DNA of 64,000 bases from Alysiella filiformis. Lineage in GTDB: Bacteria; Pseudomonadota; Gammaproteobacteria; Burkholderiales; Neisseriaceae. Where the stretch lies: contig NZ_CP059564.1 in the NCBI RefSeq assembly GCF_014054525.1, positions 2,056,357 through 2,120,356 of the forward strand, given 5' to 3'. The translations under genes and the position numbers were made by a program. Below are positions 26,243-35,051 of the stretch, piece after piece. The notes under the pieces are model-generated. The model worked only from the letters and a program-made list of their open reading frames with translations, did no database searches and was not told the origin of the DNA. The number at the start of each line of letters is the position of its first letter. The stretch's first letter is position 1.

Positions 26243-27088
26243 TTATTTTTTAAATGTTTTTTCTTGATATGAAATCACGCCTGTGTCGTTTGTTTCAGGC
26301 AGCTTTTGTTCGTCCAAAATGCGTTTGACCACGTCCACATCTTCCGAATCGGCGGTGGGTGGAGGGGTGTCGTCATCGTCATTTTGGGGGGATTCGGTTT
26401 CAGGCGGCAAGGCTTTTTCGCTCGGCTCATTGATTTGATGACGCGGCATTTTCCAGTCATTAACGGTTTGTTTGAGCAAAACCGCATCGCCAATTTGGGG
26501 ATAATCCATGCTTTCCTCTTCCTCGCCACCGCTTACCGACACCACCTGCACCAAAACTTGCCGACTTTGCGCTTGCGCCACCGCCTCGCTCACCCAAGCA
26601 TCGTGGGCAACGGGTACATCAACGCGCACGGTTTCATCGGCATACAAAATTTGTGGCAAAACAATGGGTATGGCAACATCTTGCGCCACATTGTCTGGCT
26701 TGCCATTCAAACGCAAAATGGCATTCACATGAATCGCCTTAATCGGAAAATGACCTTGATTTTTCAAAACAATTTGTACATCAGGCGCACCTGTACGATA
26801 GGCAAATTCGCCACGCACAATGGCAACATCATTGCCCTCGCTGGCGGCGGCATTGAGGGCGGGATTCACGGCAAAATTCACATTATCAGCCACATTGCCA
26901 ACCGCGCTGCTGCTGGGCGACAGGCTCAAATCATTCATGGGCAAATGGGGTTTATTGGAAGGCACTTGCGTGTTGATGTCGGACGCGCCGCGTTCCACGT
27001 TCATGATGAAATTGATGCCCACCACCGCCGTTGCCGCAAACACCGTCAGCACACACACGACAAGCAGCCATTTGATTTTTGGATTCAT
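26243..27088 (-). CDS. Single-pass membrane protein, unknown, upstream of murD
   Basis: 281 residues. One N-terminal transmembrane helix (about 6-28), a likely periplasmic beta-sandwich (REFAYRTGAPDVQIVLKNQGHFPIKAI), and an acidic Pro-rich C-terminal tail (PPETESPQNDDDDTPPP). It ends 8 bp before murD and is likely co-transcribed, which hints at a cell-wall or division role. Unknown family. Confidence 0.6.
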   Translation of the reverse strand: MNPKIKWLLVVCVLTVFAATAVVGINFIMNVERGASDINTQVPSNKPHLPMNDLSLSPSSSAVGNVADNVNFAVNPALNAAASEGNDVAIVRGEFAYRTGAPDVQIVLKNQGHFPIKAIHVNAILRLNGKPDNVAQDVAIPIVLPQILYADETVRVDVPVAHDAWVSEAVAQAQSRQVLVQVVSVSGGEEEESMDYPQIGDAVLLKQTVNDWKMPRHQINEPSEKALPPETESPQNDDDDTPPPTADSEDVDVVKRILDEQKLPETNDTGVISYQEKTFKK

Positions 27089-27158
27089 GGCAATGCCTTT
27101 TGAGTTGAATTGGACGCTATTTTAACAATGCTTGCCCATTTCAGGCAGCCTGAAACGC

Positions 27159-27188
27159 AAAAAAGTCGGTAAAAAAACCGACTTTTTT
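27159..27188. terminator. Bidirectional terminator after fabI
   Basis: AAAAAAGTCGGT and ACCGACTTTTTT form a 12-bp stem with a 6-nt loop; on the minus strand it ends fabI transcription. Confidence 0.9.
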
Positions 27189-27222
27189 TATCTGAAAATG
27201 GGGTTTCAGGCTGCCTGAAAAA

Positions 27223-28014
27223 TCACGCTTCCTCGTCCACGCTCAAAGCGTTGATGCTGTAACCACCGTCCACATAAGTGATTTCCCCCGTGATGCCCGA
27301 TGCCAAATCCGACAGCAAAAATGCAGCCGTATTGCCCACTTCATCAATGGTTACGTTGCGGCGAAGGGGATTTTGCGTTGCCACATGATTGAGCAATTTA
27401 CCAAAATCGGCAATGCCCGCCGCCGCCAAAGTTTTAATCGGGCCTGCGGAAATGCCGTTGCAGCGAATGCCCTCTTTGCCCAAGCAGGCTGCGGTAAAAC
27501 GAATGCCTGCTTCCAAACTGGCTTTTGCCATGCCCATCAAATTGTAGTTTGGCACAGCGCGAACCGCACCCAAATAGCTCAACGCCAAAATGGACGCATT
27601 GCGACCTTGCATCATGGGGCGCGCGGCTTTTGCCAATGCAGGCAGGCTGTATGCGGAAATTTCATGGGCGGTGCGGAAGGCTTCGCGCGACATGCCATCT
27701 AAAAAATCGCCGCTCAACGCCTCTTTGGGCGCAAAGGCGATGGCGTGAACCAAACCGTCCAAGCCGTCCCAATGTTGGCGCAAATCGGTAAACACTTGCT
27801 CAATTTCTTCATCGCTTTGCACATCGCAATGAAACACCAATTCCGAACCCAATTCAGCTGCCAATTTGCGTACGCGGTCTTCCAATTTGTCCACCGCAAA
27901 GGTAAACGCCAATTCTGCGCCCTGCTCACGACAAGCCTTGGCAATGCCATAGGCAATGGAACGTTCGGAAATCATGCCCGTAATCAGGATTTTTTTGCCT
28001 GCTAAAAATGCCAT
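27223..28014 (-). CDS. fabI: Enoyl-[acyl-carrier-protein] reductase (NADH)
   Basis: 263 residues from ATG 28014. FabI performs the last step of fatty-acid elongation. The SDR cofactor motif [25 protein letters not shown], and the catalytic Tyr-x6-Lys (YNLMGMAK) are visible, followed by [13 protein letters not shown]. Triclosan-type inhibitors target this enzyme family. Confidence 0.96.
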   Translation of the reverse strand: MAFLAGKKILITGMISERSIAYGIAKACREQGAELAFTFAVDKLEDRVRKLAAELGSELVFHCDVQSDEEIEQVFTDLRQHWDGLDGLVHAIAFAPKEALSGDFLDGMSREAFRTAHEISAYSLPALAKAARPMMQGRNASILALSYLGAVRAVPNYNLMGMAKASLEAGIRFTAACLGKEGIRCNGISAGPIKTLAAAGIADFGKLLNHVATQNPLRRNVTIDEVGNTAAFLLSDLASGITGEITYVDGGYSINALSVDEEA

Positions 28015-28090
28015 TTTGTCTTCCTTCAAAAATTTGGTTGGCGAAAAATAGGGCGATTATACCACGCCCCCATTCAGGCTGCCTGAACAT

Positions 28091-28257
28091 CAGAACCTGT
28101 ATTCACAATCTCAATAGCTTGCTTTTATCGCCACTTCATGCGCCTACTGCGTTGGCTTTCCACGCCAATATATTCAATATTGGTGTGAAAAACCGCCTTG
28201 TATTCGCAAGAATTGACAATAAAATCAAGCCATCAATTTTATGAATACAAGTTCTCA
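28091..28257. repeat. About 167-bp element with 28-bp imperfect terminal inverted repeats
   Basis: The left end (GAACCTGTATTCACAATCTC..) and the complement of the right end (GAACTTGTATTCATAAAATT..) agree over about 27 bases. The right end runs into the ridA stop codon. The interior contains further short dyads. It fills the fabI-ridA gap and looks like a small non-autonomous element. Confidence 0.6.
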
Positions 28258-28605
28258 CTTTTGCACAGCCGAAATTTTGATTTCCACTTTCCATTCTGGT
28301 TTGGCAAGTTTCGCCTCCACACAAGCGCGGGCTGGGGGATTTTGCGCGTCCACCCAAGCGTCCCAAGCGGCGTTCATGCCATCATAATCTGCCAAATTGG
28401 GCAAGAAAATGGTCGCCTCCAAAATATGTGCTTTGTCCGAGCCGCATTGCGCGAGCCAATGGTCAATTTGGCGCAACACATCGGCGGTTTGCGCGGTGAT
28501 GTCGCCCTCCACTTCGGGCACCATGCCCGCCAAAAAAACAAAGCCATTTGCCACCACCGCCTCCGACAAACGGTGATTGCTGCCAAAACGTTGAATTTGC
28601 GCCAT
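28255..28605 (-). CDS. RidA-family protein (YjgF/YER057c/UK114)
   Basis: 116 residues from ATG 28605, where GGAG is well spaced. RidA proteins are trimeric enamine/imine deaminases or relatives. FVFLAGMVPEVEGDITAQTADVL and NPPARACVEAKLAKPEWKVEIKISAV match the family; ARACVEAKLA carries the Arg of the active site. Likely a RidA-like subgroup. The stop codon lies in the repeat at 28091-28257. Confidence 0.85.
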   Translation of the reverse strand: MAQIQRFGSNHRLSEAVVANGFVFLAGMVPEVEGDITAQTADVLRQIDHWLAQCGSDKAHILEATIFLPNLADYDGMNAAWDAWVDAQNPPARACVEAKLAKPEWKVEIKISAVQK

Positions 28606-28649
28606 GATTTTCATCTCCAAAATCAAAAATAAAAATACAGTCGTTTCAG

Positions 28650-28985
28650 GCGACTGACTTTTTAAAAAAGTAAGCCAAACACTTCATAAAAAATTCATTT
28701 TATTTTTTAAAACAGTATATTATTGCTTTCAGGCTGAAACCTTTGCAAAACCCACTTGCAAGCTGACGTAGGGGCGGATTTCATATCCGCCATTTTTTCA
28801 ATTTATTGATAAAAATGAAAATTGCCACAAGCTCAAACGGGGCAGATATGAAATCTGCCCCTACGAACCGATTTTTGCAAAAGTTTCAGGCTGCCTGAAA
28901 TATTTGTTTAAAACGAAACCGTTTAGCATTCATTTATTTGGCTTACTTTTTTAAAAAGTAAGTTGCCAAAGGCAAAATGTTTTTT
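28650..28985. repeat. Repeat-filled intergenic region with an intact MITE-like element
   Basis: The 456-bp gap between ridA and the outer-membrane protein holds three repeats. At 28650-28680 and, inverted, 28897-28985 are copies of the AAGTAAGCCAAA palindromic family seen at 1017. Between them, 28741-28883 is an uninterrupted 143-bp relative of the 13544 element. Its TTTGCAAAA ends are inverted, TATCCGCC/GGCAGATA arms lie inside, and a DUS or DUS remnant flanks each side. No gene is visible. Confidence 0.65.
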
Positions 28986-28999
28986 ATCGCGTTAATGAA

Positions 29000-29035
29000 A
29001 GGCTGCCTGAAAGAATCGCCCCTTTCAGGCAGCCT
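29000..29035. terminator. Opposed-DUS hairpin after the outer-membrane protein gene
   Basis: AGGCTGCCTGAAAG and CTTTCAGGCAGCCT form a 14-bp perfect stem around 8 nt, 26 bp past the stop of the 29062 gene on the minus strand. Confidence 0.65.
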
Positions 29036-29061
29036 GACAATCATTTTACAACACCATCAAA

Positions 29062-30102
29062 TCAGAATTTGTATTGCAAACCTGCGCCCAAGTAGTGATT
29101 GCCTTTCCAAGTGGCATAGTTTTTCTTGGACGATTTGAAGTGGTGGTCATAATCGGCACGCAAAGACACATTGTCGTTGAAGTGGTAGTTCAAGCCCACA
29201 CCAGCCGTTGGCACAGTGCGTTTGTCTTTGTAGTTTTCCAATTCTTTTTGTTTGTGTTGGGTTTCAGCCGCACCCACTTTGGCAAACAAGCGGAAATTGT
29301 CGGTAAAATCTTTACCCAAAGTCAAACGACCGCCATACACTTGATTGGTGATGTCTGCGGCTTGTTTCAGGCTGTCCACATATTTGTGTTTTGCGCCAGT
29401 TTGATAGAAGGCTTCTGCGCCCAAGTATTTGTTGAACTGTACGCCCACACCCGCTTGACCAGCAAATTTGGTTTTGCTGCCAGACAATGAAATTTCAGGA
29501 CGTTCCAATTCCACTTTTTCATTAGCCGCACCCACAGTACCAAACACATAGGGGCGCAAGCCAGCCGCTTTTGCCAACACAGGGGCAATAATGGCAGGTG
29601 CTGCGGTTTCTTCAACAACAGGAGCAGCTTCTTCTTTGGCAACAGGAGCAGGAGCCACCACAGCGCGTGGCGCATTACCCGAGAACCAGTTGTCGCATTG
29701 ACCCATGCTCACGCGCAAAGCTTTGCCTTGTGCATCCAAGTAAACATTGATGGGCATATCTGGGCTAAATGGCACATATTTGCCTTGCAAAGCGGTAGAA
29801 ACGCCATCGCGACCCAATTTACGCGCTGCGCCCAAATCACACGCACCGTGTTTGTATTCTTCGCCCAAATCGCTGATTTTGGCAGAAGTAACGCTTTTTT
29901 CGCCTTTGCGAATCAAGGGCGATTTGTGGGTAAAGGTTTGGTAGAATTTGGCTTCGCCAGCCAAAACAGCCGCATCACACTCGGCGGCGGTGTCGTAACC
30001 CACGTTACCGTGTGCGTCTGTTACCACACCAGCTTGTGCGCCAAATGACGCAAATGCTGCGCTCAACACGGCTGCAACAGAAAATACTTTTACAGTTTTC
30101 AT
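29062..30102 (-). CDS. Outer-membrane protein: N-terminal Cys domain, linker, 8-strand-type barrel
   Basis: 346 residues from ATG 30102; the signal peptide ends at AQA-GVV. Residues about 22-140 form a domain with three Cys and the phrase KYVPFSPDMPINVYLDAQGK. A Pro/Ala/Glu linker follows (about 145-175). Residues about 180-346 look like an OmpA/OmpX-size barrel (RPYVFGTVGAANEKVELE; GAGLQYKF) ending in Phe. The order, soluble domain first and barrel last, is the reverse of OmpA. Function unknown; surface or periplasm-facing protein. Confidence 0.7.
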   Translation of the reverse strand: MKTVKVFSVAAVLSAAFASFGAQAGVVTDAHGNVGYDTAAECDAAVLAGEAKFYQTFTHKSPLIRKGEKSVTSAKISDLGEEYKHGACDLGAARKLGRDGVSTALQGKYVPFSPDMPINVYLDAQGKALRVSMGQCDNWFSGNAPRAVVAPAPVAKEEAAPVVEETAAPAIIAPVLAKAAGLRPYVFGTVGAANEKVELERPEISLSGSKTKFAGQAGVGVQFNKYLGAEAFYQTGAKHKYVDSLKQAADITNQVYGGRLTLGKDFTDNFRLFAKVGAAETQHKQKELENYKDKRTVPTAGVGLNYHFNDNVSLRADYDHHFKSSKKNYATWKGNHYLGAGLQYKF

Positions 30103-30294
30103 CAAAAAAACTCCTAAAAAATGGAAAAAACGGTGCCAATGCGACACTGTGGGCAATTCTACTGGTTTTCGCTGCTTATGCCTTTCAGTCAGCCAAAAAT
30201 TTACAAAAACAAACGCAATGATTCACATTTTTACAACAAAACCGCCTGAAAACGCCAACAAACGCGCTTTCAGGCAGCCATTTTTAATGGGAAA

Positions 30295-31467
30295 TCATTT
30301 GCCCATTTTCAATTTTGCCCACAATGAAGTGGTTTGTTTTTTGGTTTCGTCCGACATTTGTGGCATCACAAAACCGTTTGCCATGTCTTCTGCTGTGGGG
30401 AAAATGGAGCGGGTTGCCACCAAATCTTTGTCCATTTTTTCACGAGCAGGCAAGCTGGCTGGGGCGAAAGTGACCGCATTGCCATTTTTGGCGGCAATTT
30501 CGGGGTCAAGCGTGTAGTTGATGTATTTGTGGGCATTGGCAACGTTTTTCGCGTCATGCGGAATCACCCACGATTCCACCCACACGCCCATGCCTTTGGG
30601 GGTTAAAACTTCAATGCCCACATTGTTTTTCACTTCTTCGGAGCGGGCTTTTGCCAAGTTCAAATCGCCACCATTGCCTGCGGTTAAGCAGATGTCGCCA
30701 CGCGCCAATTCGTCAATGTACGATGCGCTAAAACGTTTCACATCGGGACGAATGGCTTGCAACACGGCTGCGGCGGCTTCCACATCGGCTGGGTTGGTGC
30801 CTTTGGGGTCTTTGCCCAAATAATTCAACACAATGGGGAACATTTCGCTGGGCGTATCCCACAGGGCAATGCCGCATTGTTTCAATTTATTGGTGTATTC
30901 GGGTTTGAACAGCAAATCCCAACCGTTTTCAGGCAGCGTACCGCCCAAAATTTCTTTGCCTTTGGCGGTGATTGCCAAAGTGTTTACGCCTGAAAAATAA
31001 GGCACAGCGTATTCGGTGGCTTTGGGGTCGGCATCGTTGAGCAATTTGAGTAAAGCAGGGTCAATGTTGCCATAATTGGGAATCAAGTCTTTGTTGATTT
31101 TCTGATAAGCACCTGCTTGAATTTGGCGTGGCAAAAAGGCAATACCTGGAACAGCCAAGTCGTAGCCCGATTTGCCTGTGAGCATTTTGGATTCCAAACC
31201 TTCGTTGCTTTCATACAAATCGTAGGTCAGTTTGCTCAAACCTTGATTTTTTTCAAAGTCTTTTACTGTGCTTTCATCAACATAGTTAGACCAGTTGAAA
31301 ATGCGCAGTTCTTTGGTTTCAGGCAGCGCGTTGGCGGCAACGCCCGATGCAGCCGCCGCACCCGATGCGGCTGGTGCTGCGGTTTCAGCAGTTTTATCGG
31401 CTTGTTTGCCGCCACCGCAGGCAGCCAAGGCAAACAACACAATCGTGCTTAACAGGGTTTTTTTCAT
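30295..31467 (-). CDS. Putrescine/spermidine-binding lipoprotein (PotD/PotF type)
   Basis: 390 residues. The lipobox is LAAC, followed by an Ala/Thr-rich linker to about residue 50. The binding-protein fold begins ELRIFNWSNYVDESTVKDFEK, a strong PotD/F signature, and includes YAVPYFSGVNTLA and DELARGDICLTAGNGGD. It feeds polyamines to a PotABC/GHI-type ABC transporter not in this window. Monocistronic. Confidence 0.88.
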   Translation of the reverse strand: MKKTLLSTIVLFALAACGGGKQADKTAETAAPAASGAAAASGVAANALPETKELRIFNWSNYVDESTVKDFEKNQGLSKLTYDLYESNEGLESKMLTGKSGYDLAVPGIAFLPRQIQAGAYQKINKDLIPNYGNIDPALLKLLNDADPKATEYAVPYFSGVNTLAITAKGKEILGGTLPENGWDLLFKPEYTNKLKQCGIALWDTPSEMFPIVLNYLGKDPKGTNPADVEAAAAVLQAIRPDVKRFSASYIDELARGDICLTAGNGGDLNLAKARSEEVKNNVGIEVLTPKGMGVWVESWVIPHDAKNVANAHKYINYTLDPEIAAKNGNAVTFAPASLPAREKMDKDLVATRSIFPTAEDMANGFVMPQMSDETKKQTTSLWAKLKMGK

Positions 31468-31658
31468 TTATCTTCTCGCTAGTTAGAAAGATTTAAAGCA
31501 GAACAATGTTGCCATCAACATCATTCCCAATGCCCCCAAAAATGTTTTGGGGTTCGGCATTGTAGGTTTTTTGTTTGGAAAAATCAAGGAATTGTAAAAA
31601 TGGATTATGCATATGAAACAAGTCGGTTAAAATGCGACTATTTGACAGGAATAACCGT

Positions 31659-32327
31659 ATGATTAACGCAGTTTTGTTTGATTTGGACGGCACGCTTGCC
31701 GATACGGCGTTGGATTTGGGCGGTGCGCTCAATGTGCTGTTGCGCCAGCGCGGGCTGCCTGAACGGGACATTGCCGATTTGCGCGTTCATGCCAGCCACG
31801 GTTCGGCGGCGTTGATTGGTTTTGCGCTGAACATTGCGCCCGACCACCCCGATTTTGAGCGTTGGCGACAGGATTATTTGGCGGCATACGAGCAATGTTT
31901 CACACAAAATCCTGTTTTATTTGATGGGGTAAATGAATTATTGGGCGAACTGGCGGCGCGTGGCATCAAATGGGGCATCATCACCAACAAACCTGCCACC
32001 TTCACCGACCGCCTTGTGCCACACCTGAATTTTGCCACACCGCCCAGCGTGGTGGTCAGTGGCGACACTTGCGATGAAGCCAAACCCAGCGTCAAACCGA
32101 TGTTGTACGCTTGCGAAAAGCTGGGCGTGCTACCTGAACATTGCCTTTATGTGGGCGACGCGCAACGCGATATGCAGGCTGGCAAAAACGCCCAAATGCA
32201 CACCGTGTTGGCAGAATGGGGCTACATTGCGCCAAACGATGATGTGGACAGTTGGTTGTGGGATTATTCAGCGCGTTCCGTATGGGAAGTTTTGGATATT
32301 GTGGACATCATTTGTTCACAAGATTGA
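31659..32327 (+). CDS. gph: Phosphoglycolate phosphatase-like HAD hydrolase
   Basis: 222 residues from ATG 31659 with AGGA 9 nt upstream; ATG 31632 would add nine residues. HAD motifs: FDLDGTLADTA, motif II TNKP, Lys in DEAKPSVKP, and VGDAQRDMQAG. The helical cap marks the subfamily. Likely phosphoglycolate phosphatase, though MupP-type MurNAc-6-phosphate phosphatases are close relatives and would fit the recycling genes. Confidence 0.85.
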   Translation: MINAVLFDLDGTLADTALDLGGALNVLLRQRGLPERDIADLRVHASHGSAALIGFALNIAPDHPDFERWRQDYLAAYEQCFTQNPVLFDGVNELLGELAARGIKWGIITNKPATFTDRLVPHLNFATPPSVVVSGDTCDEAKPSVKPMLYACEKLGVLPEHCLYVGDAQRDMQAGKNAQMHTVLAEWGYIAPNDDVDSWLWDYSARSVWEVLDIVDIICSQD

Positions 32328-32331
32328 TGGC

Positions 32332-32946
32332 TTACTGAACGCGCACAAATTGCCCCTTTTTGCCCAAAAAACCCTGTGCCGCTTGTTGCAACATGGGCAA
32401 ATCCACCGCCGAATCGCTGTATGCCACGCTGTTTGCCCAACAGTTTGTGCCAAATTGGGCTTCAATGCGGCGAACTTTACCCCAATCGTGGCAATTTTCG
32501 CCGTCCACGCGCCCCGTCAGGCAGCCTGCAACCACCTGCAAGCGTGTGCCCAGCACCGCGTCCAAGCCGTTTATTCTGCCCCATTCGTGCAAATAAATTT
32601 CGGGCGATGCGCTGACCAACACACAAAAATCGCCACGCGCCTGATGTTCGCGCAACACCTGCATACCCGCAGGCAAAAGCAATTCAGGCAGCCTGAAACG
32701 CGCAAAATCATGCGCCACGTTTTGCACCGCGTCCCATTTTTGCCCCGCCAAAAATTCGGTAAACACCGCCTCCTTGGCGCGAAGATTGCTGGCACACCCC
32801 AACAAATACGCCAACAAAACAGGTGATTGACGCAACAATTTCGCATAATAATCAGCGCGATTGGCACAAGCATATTTTAAAAAAGGCAACACCGTATCGG
32901 TGCGCGTGAGTGTGCCGTCAAAATCAAAAAAAGCAAATTTTTTCAT
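32332..32946 (-). CDS. HAD-IB family phosphatase (SerB/PGP-C-like)
   Basis: 204 residues from ATG 32946. It begins KKFAFFDFDGTLTRTDTVLPFLKYA, the signature of the HAD-IB subfamily that includes lysophosphatidic and phosphatidylglycerophosphate phosphatases. Motif II is VSASPEIYL and the C-terminal AYSDSAVDLPML holds the acidic pair. Ends 4 bp from gph, convergent. Substrate uncertain. Confidence 0.8.
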   Translation of the reverse strand: MKKFAFFDFDGTLTRTDTVLPFLKYACANRADYYAKLLRQSPVLLAYLLGCASNLRAKEAVFTEFLAGQKWDAVQNVAHDFARFRLPELLLPAGMQVLREHQARGDFCVLVSASPEIYLHEWGRINGLDAVLGTRLQVVAGCLTGRVDGENCHDWGKVRRIEAQFGTNCWANSVAYSDSAVDLPMLQQAAQGFLGKKGQFVRVQ

Positions 32947-32975
32947 CAATACAATTTCACAAATGGGTAAAACTC

Positions 32976-33887
32976 ATGGATAGCCTCGCCAAATTGATAC
33001 ACTTTTCCCAAATTTCAGGCAGCATCAATGTGATGTGCCAATTTAAAGGCGATTGGTATGTGCAACACGGTCGCCAATGCGGACAAGGCATGGTGCATTT
33101 TGTCAGCAGTGGTTCGGGCTACATTCAAATTGGCGACCAAGCCCCACAACGCCTACAACAAGGCGATTTGATTATGTTGCCACGCTCTACCGAACACATT
33201 TTGAGCAGCAATGCCCAATGCGACAACCCCCAATCCACCCCCAGCCAAGTCCAAATGGGCGCATTCACCATCAAATCCACCCAAGGCACAGACGATGCCA
33301 AATTGAACCTGTTTTGCGCCAATTTCGCCTATGAGCAACACGCCGACTTGTTCGCCAGCCTGCCCGAAGTGTTGTACATCAACACCCACACGCAGGAATT
33401 CAAGCACTTGCTTTCGCTGTTGCAACAAGAATCGCAGCAAAATCAAGCCGCGTCCAGCCTGATGGTTGATGCGCTGATGCAGGTTTTGCTGATTTTGGTG
33501 TTGCGCCGCTACATTGACCAACAGCCCAAATTGCCCACAGGCATACTCAACGGCTTGCAAGACAAACGTTTGCGCGTGGTACTCAACGCCATTTTGGCGC
33601 AGCCTGAACAAGATTGGTCGGTTGATGAAATTGCACAAATGGCGTGCGTGTCGCGTTCGCAACTGATGCGTTTGTTCAAGCAACACATTGGCATTAGCCC
33701 ACACGCTTTGGTCAATCATTTGCGTTTACAGGCAGCCGCCGTGCGTTTGCGCCACAGCAGCGACTCGGTGTTGCAAATTGCTTTGGGAACAGGCTTTCAA
33801 TCCGAAACCCACTTTGGCAAAGCATTTAAAAAACAATACGGTATGCCACCAGGCGTGTATCGCAAAAACACGGAGCAGCCCGAATGA
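32976..33887 (+). CDS. AraC-family regulator with cupin sensor domain
   Basis: 303 residues from ATG 32976. Residues about 1-180 are a cupin_6-type sensor (GYIQIGDQAPQRLQQGDLIMLPRSTEHIL). Residues about 205-300 carry two helix-turn-helix motifs (DEIAQMACVSRSQLMRLFKQHIGISPHALV; QIALGTGFQSETHFGKAFKKQYG). The neisserial relatives MpeR and MtrA are of this type, and MpeR controls fetA; whether this gene does is unknown. 29 bp divergent from the HAD gene. Confidence 0.85.
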   Translation: MDSLAKLIHFSQISGSINVMCQFKGDWYVQHGRQCGQGMVHFVSSGSGYIQIGDQAPQRLQQGDLIMLPRSTEHILSSNAQCDNPQSTPSQVQMGAFTIKSTQGTDDAKLNLFCANFAYEQHADLFASLPEVLYINTHTQEFKHLLSLLQQESQQNQAASSLMVDALMQVLLILVLRRYIDQQPKLPTGILNGLQDKRLRVVLNAILAQPEQDWSVDEIAQMACVSRSQLMRLFKQHIGISPHALVNHLRLQAAAVRLRHSSDSVLQIALGTGFQSETHFGKAFKKQYGMPPGVYRKNTEQPE

Positions 33888-34420
33888 ACATCAACATTTG
33901 GCTCACCCTATTGGGCATATTGGGTGTGATAATCGGGTTGATTGCGCGAATCAAATCGCGCCACCCCATTGCCCCCGCGCCCACCGAACGCCCCAATCCC
34001 TTTGACGGCAACACCCCCCTGCCCTATGCCCACCGCCCCATTATGACGCAAACCGAATTGCAGGTTTACGACAAATTGCTCCAAGCCCTGCCCGATTACA
34101 TGGTGTTTGCCCAAGTGCAAGTGTCGCGCGTGGTGGAATCGCCGCCCGAAGACAATTTGTATTGGTTCAATTTCATCAACCGATTGAGCTACGATTTTGT
34201 GGTTTGCCGCACCGATGGCACACCCATCGCCGCCATTGAAATTGACGATGACACCCACAACATACCAGAACGCCAAGAAACCGATACCCGCAAAGATTTG
34301 GCAACCCAAGCCGCAGGCATCAGCATGTTGCGCTGGGAAGTGCGCGACATTCCCACCAAAAACCAAATCCGCCAAAGCATTGAACAAATTGACGCACAAT
34401 TTGACCACAACGTTGTGTAA
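33884..34420 (+). CDS. DUF2726 membrane-anchored protein
   Basis: 178 residues, overlapping the AraC gene by 4 bp (ATGA), so translationally coupled. One N-terminal transmembrane helix, then a nuclease-like DUF2726 core with YDFVVCRTDGTPIAAIEIDD and a following RKDLATQAAGI. The fold belongs to the restriction-endonuclease-like group; activity unproven. Confidence 0.75.
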   Translation: MNINIWLTLLGILGVIIGLIARIKSRHPIAPAPTERPNPFDGNTPLPYAHRPIMTQTELQVYDKLLQALPDYMVFAQVQVSRVVESPPEDNLYWFNFINRLSYDFVVCRTDGTPIAAIEIDDDTHNIPERQETDTRKDLATQAAGISMLRWEVRDIPTKNQIRQSIEQIDAQFDHNVV

Positions 34421-34516
34421 AAAATCGGTCGTTTTGTGTTTAATCGTGTTGATGTGGCTTGTTTCAGGCAGGCAAACGCGGTATTTTCCCCTTTTTTCAC
34501 AACAAGGACAAAATTC

Positions 34517-34987
34517 ATGCAAGCCAAAACCTTATTTCAAGCCAGTTGCCTTGCCATCGCCCTGACATTGAGCGCGTGTGCCAACACCGATGTGTACAAA
34601 GGCAGCGTGTACACAGGCGAACAAGCCAAAGAAACACGCAGTATCAGCTATGGCACGATTGTGTCGGTGCGCGAAGTGAAAATTCAAGCCCCATCAAGCG
34701 GTATCATTGGCTCAATCGGTGGAGGTGCGATTGGCGGCATTGCGGGTTCGGGCATTGGCGGCGGTCGTGGCAGCGACATCATGGGTGCGGTGGGCGCGGT
34801 GGTGGGTTCGCTCATCGGCAACGCCATTGAACAAAAAGCCAGCCAAGCCACTTCGCTGGAAATGGTGATTCGCAAAGACAGTGGCGAAGAAATTGTGGTG
34901 GTGCAGAAAAAAGAATTGGGCTTAACCCAAGGCAAGCGCGTTCGCATTGTGGGCAATGCCTCTGATGTGAATGTGTCGCCCTTGTAA
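34517..34987 (+). CDS. Glycine-zipper outer-membrane lipoprotein (SlyB/PcpY-like)
   Basis: 156 residues from ATG 34517. The lipobox is LSAC. A glycine-zipper 2TM region runs GIIGSIGGGAIGGIAGSGIGGG and on to VGSLIGNAIEQKAS. A C-terminal SH3-like strand region (EIVVVQKKELGLTQGKRVRIV) completes the 17-kDa antigen/SlyB plan. Such proteins stabilise the outer membrane. Confidence 0.85.
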   Translation: MQAKTLFQASCLAIALTLSACANTDVYKGSVYTGEQAKETRSISYGTIVSVREVKIQAPSSGIIGSIGGGAIGGIAGSGIGGGRGSDIMGAVGAVVGSLIGNAIEQKASQATSLEMVIRKDSGEEIVVVQKKELGLTQGKRVRIVGNASDVNVSPL

Positions 34988-35000
34988 CCGACACAAAAAT

Positions 35001-35043
35001 AAGCTGCCTGAAAAGTTTTGAATGGCTTTTCAGGCAGCTTTTT
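35001..35043 (+). terminator. DUS-pair terminator
   Basis: AAGCTGCCTGAAAAG and CTTTTCAGGCAGCTT pair around a 10-nt loop and lead into T residues, between the lipoprotein and the convergent greA. Confidence 0.85.
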
Positions 35044-35051
35044 CATGCAAA

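Noticed and set aside
31534-31552. CCCCAAAA/TTTTGGGG hairpin upstream of the polyamine-binding gene as a riboswitch
   Set aside because: A simple 8-bp stem with no further conserved structure; not enough to call a riboswitch.
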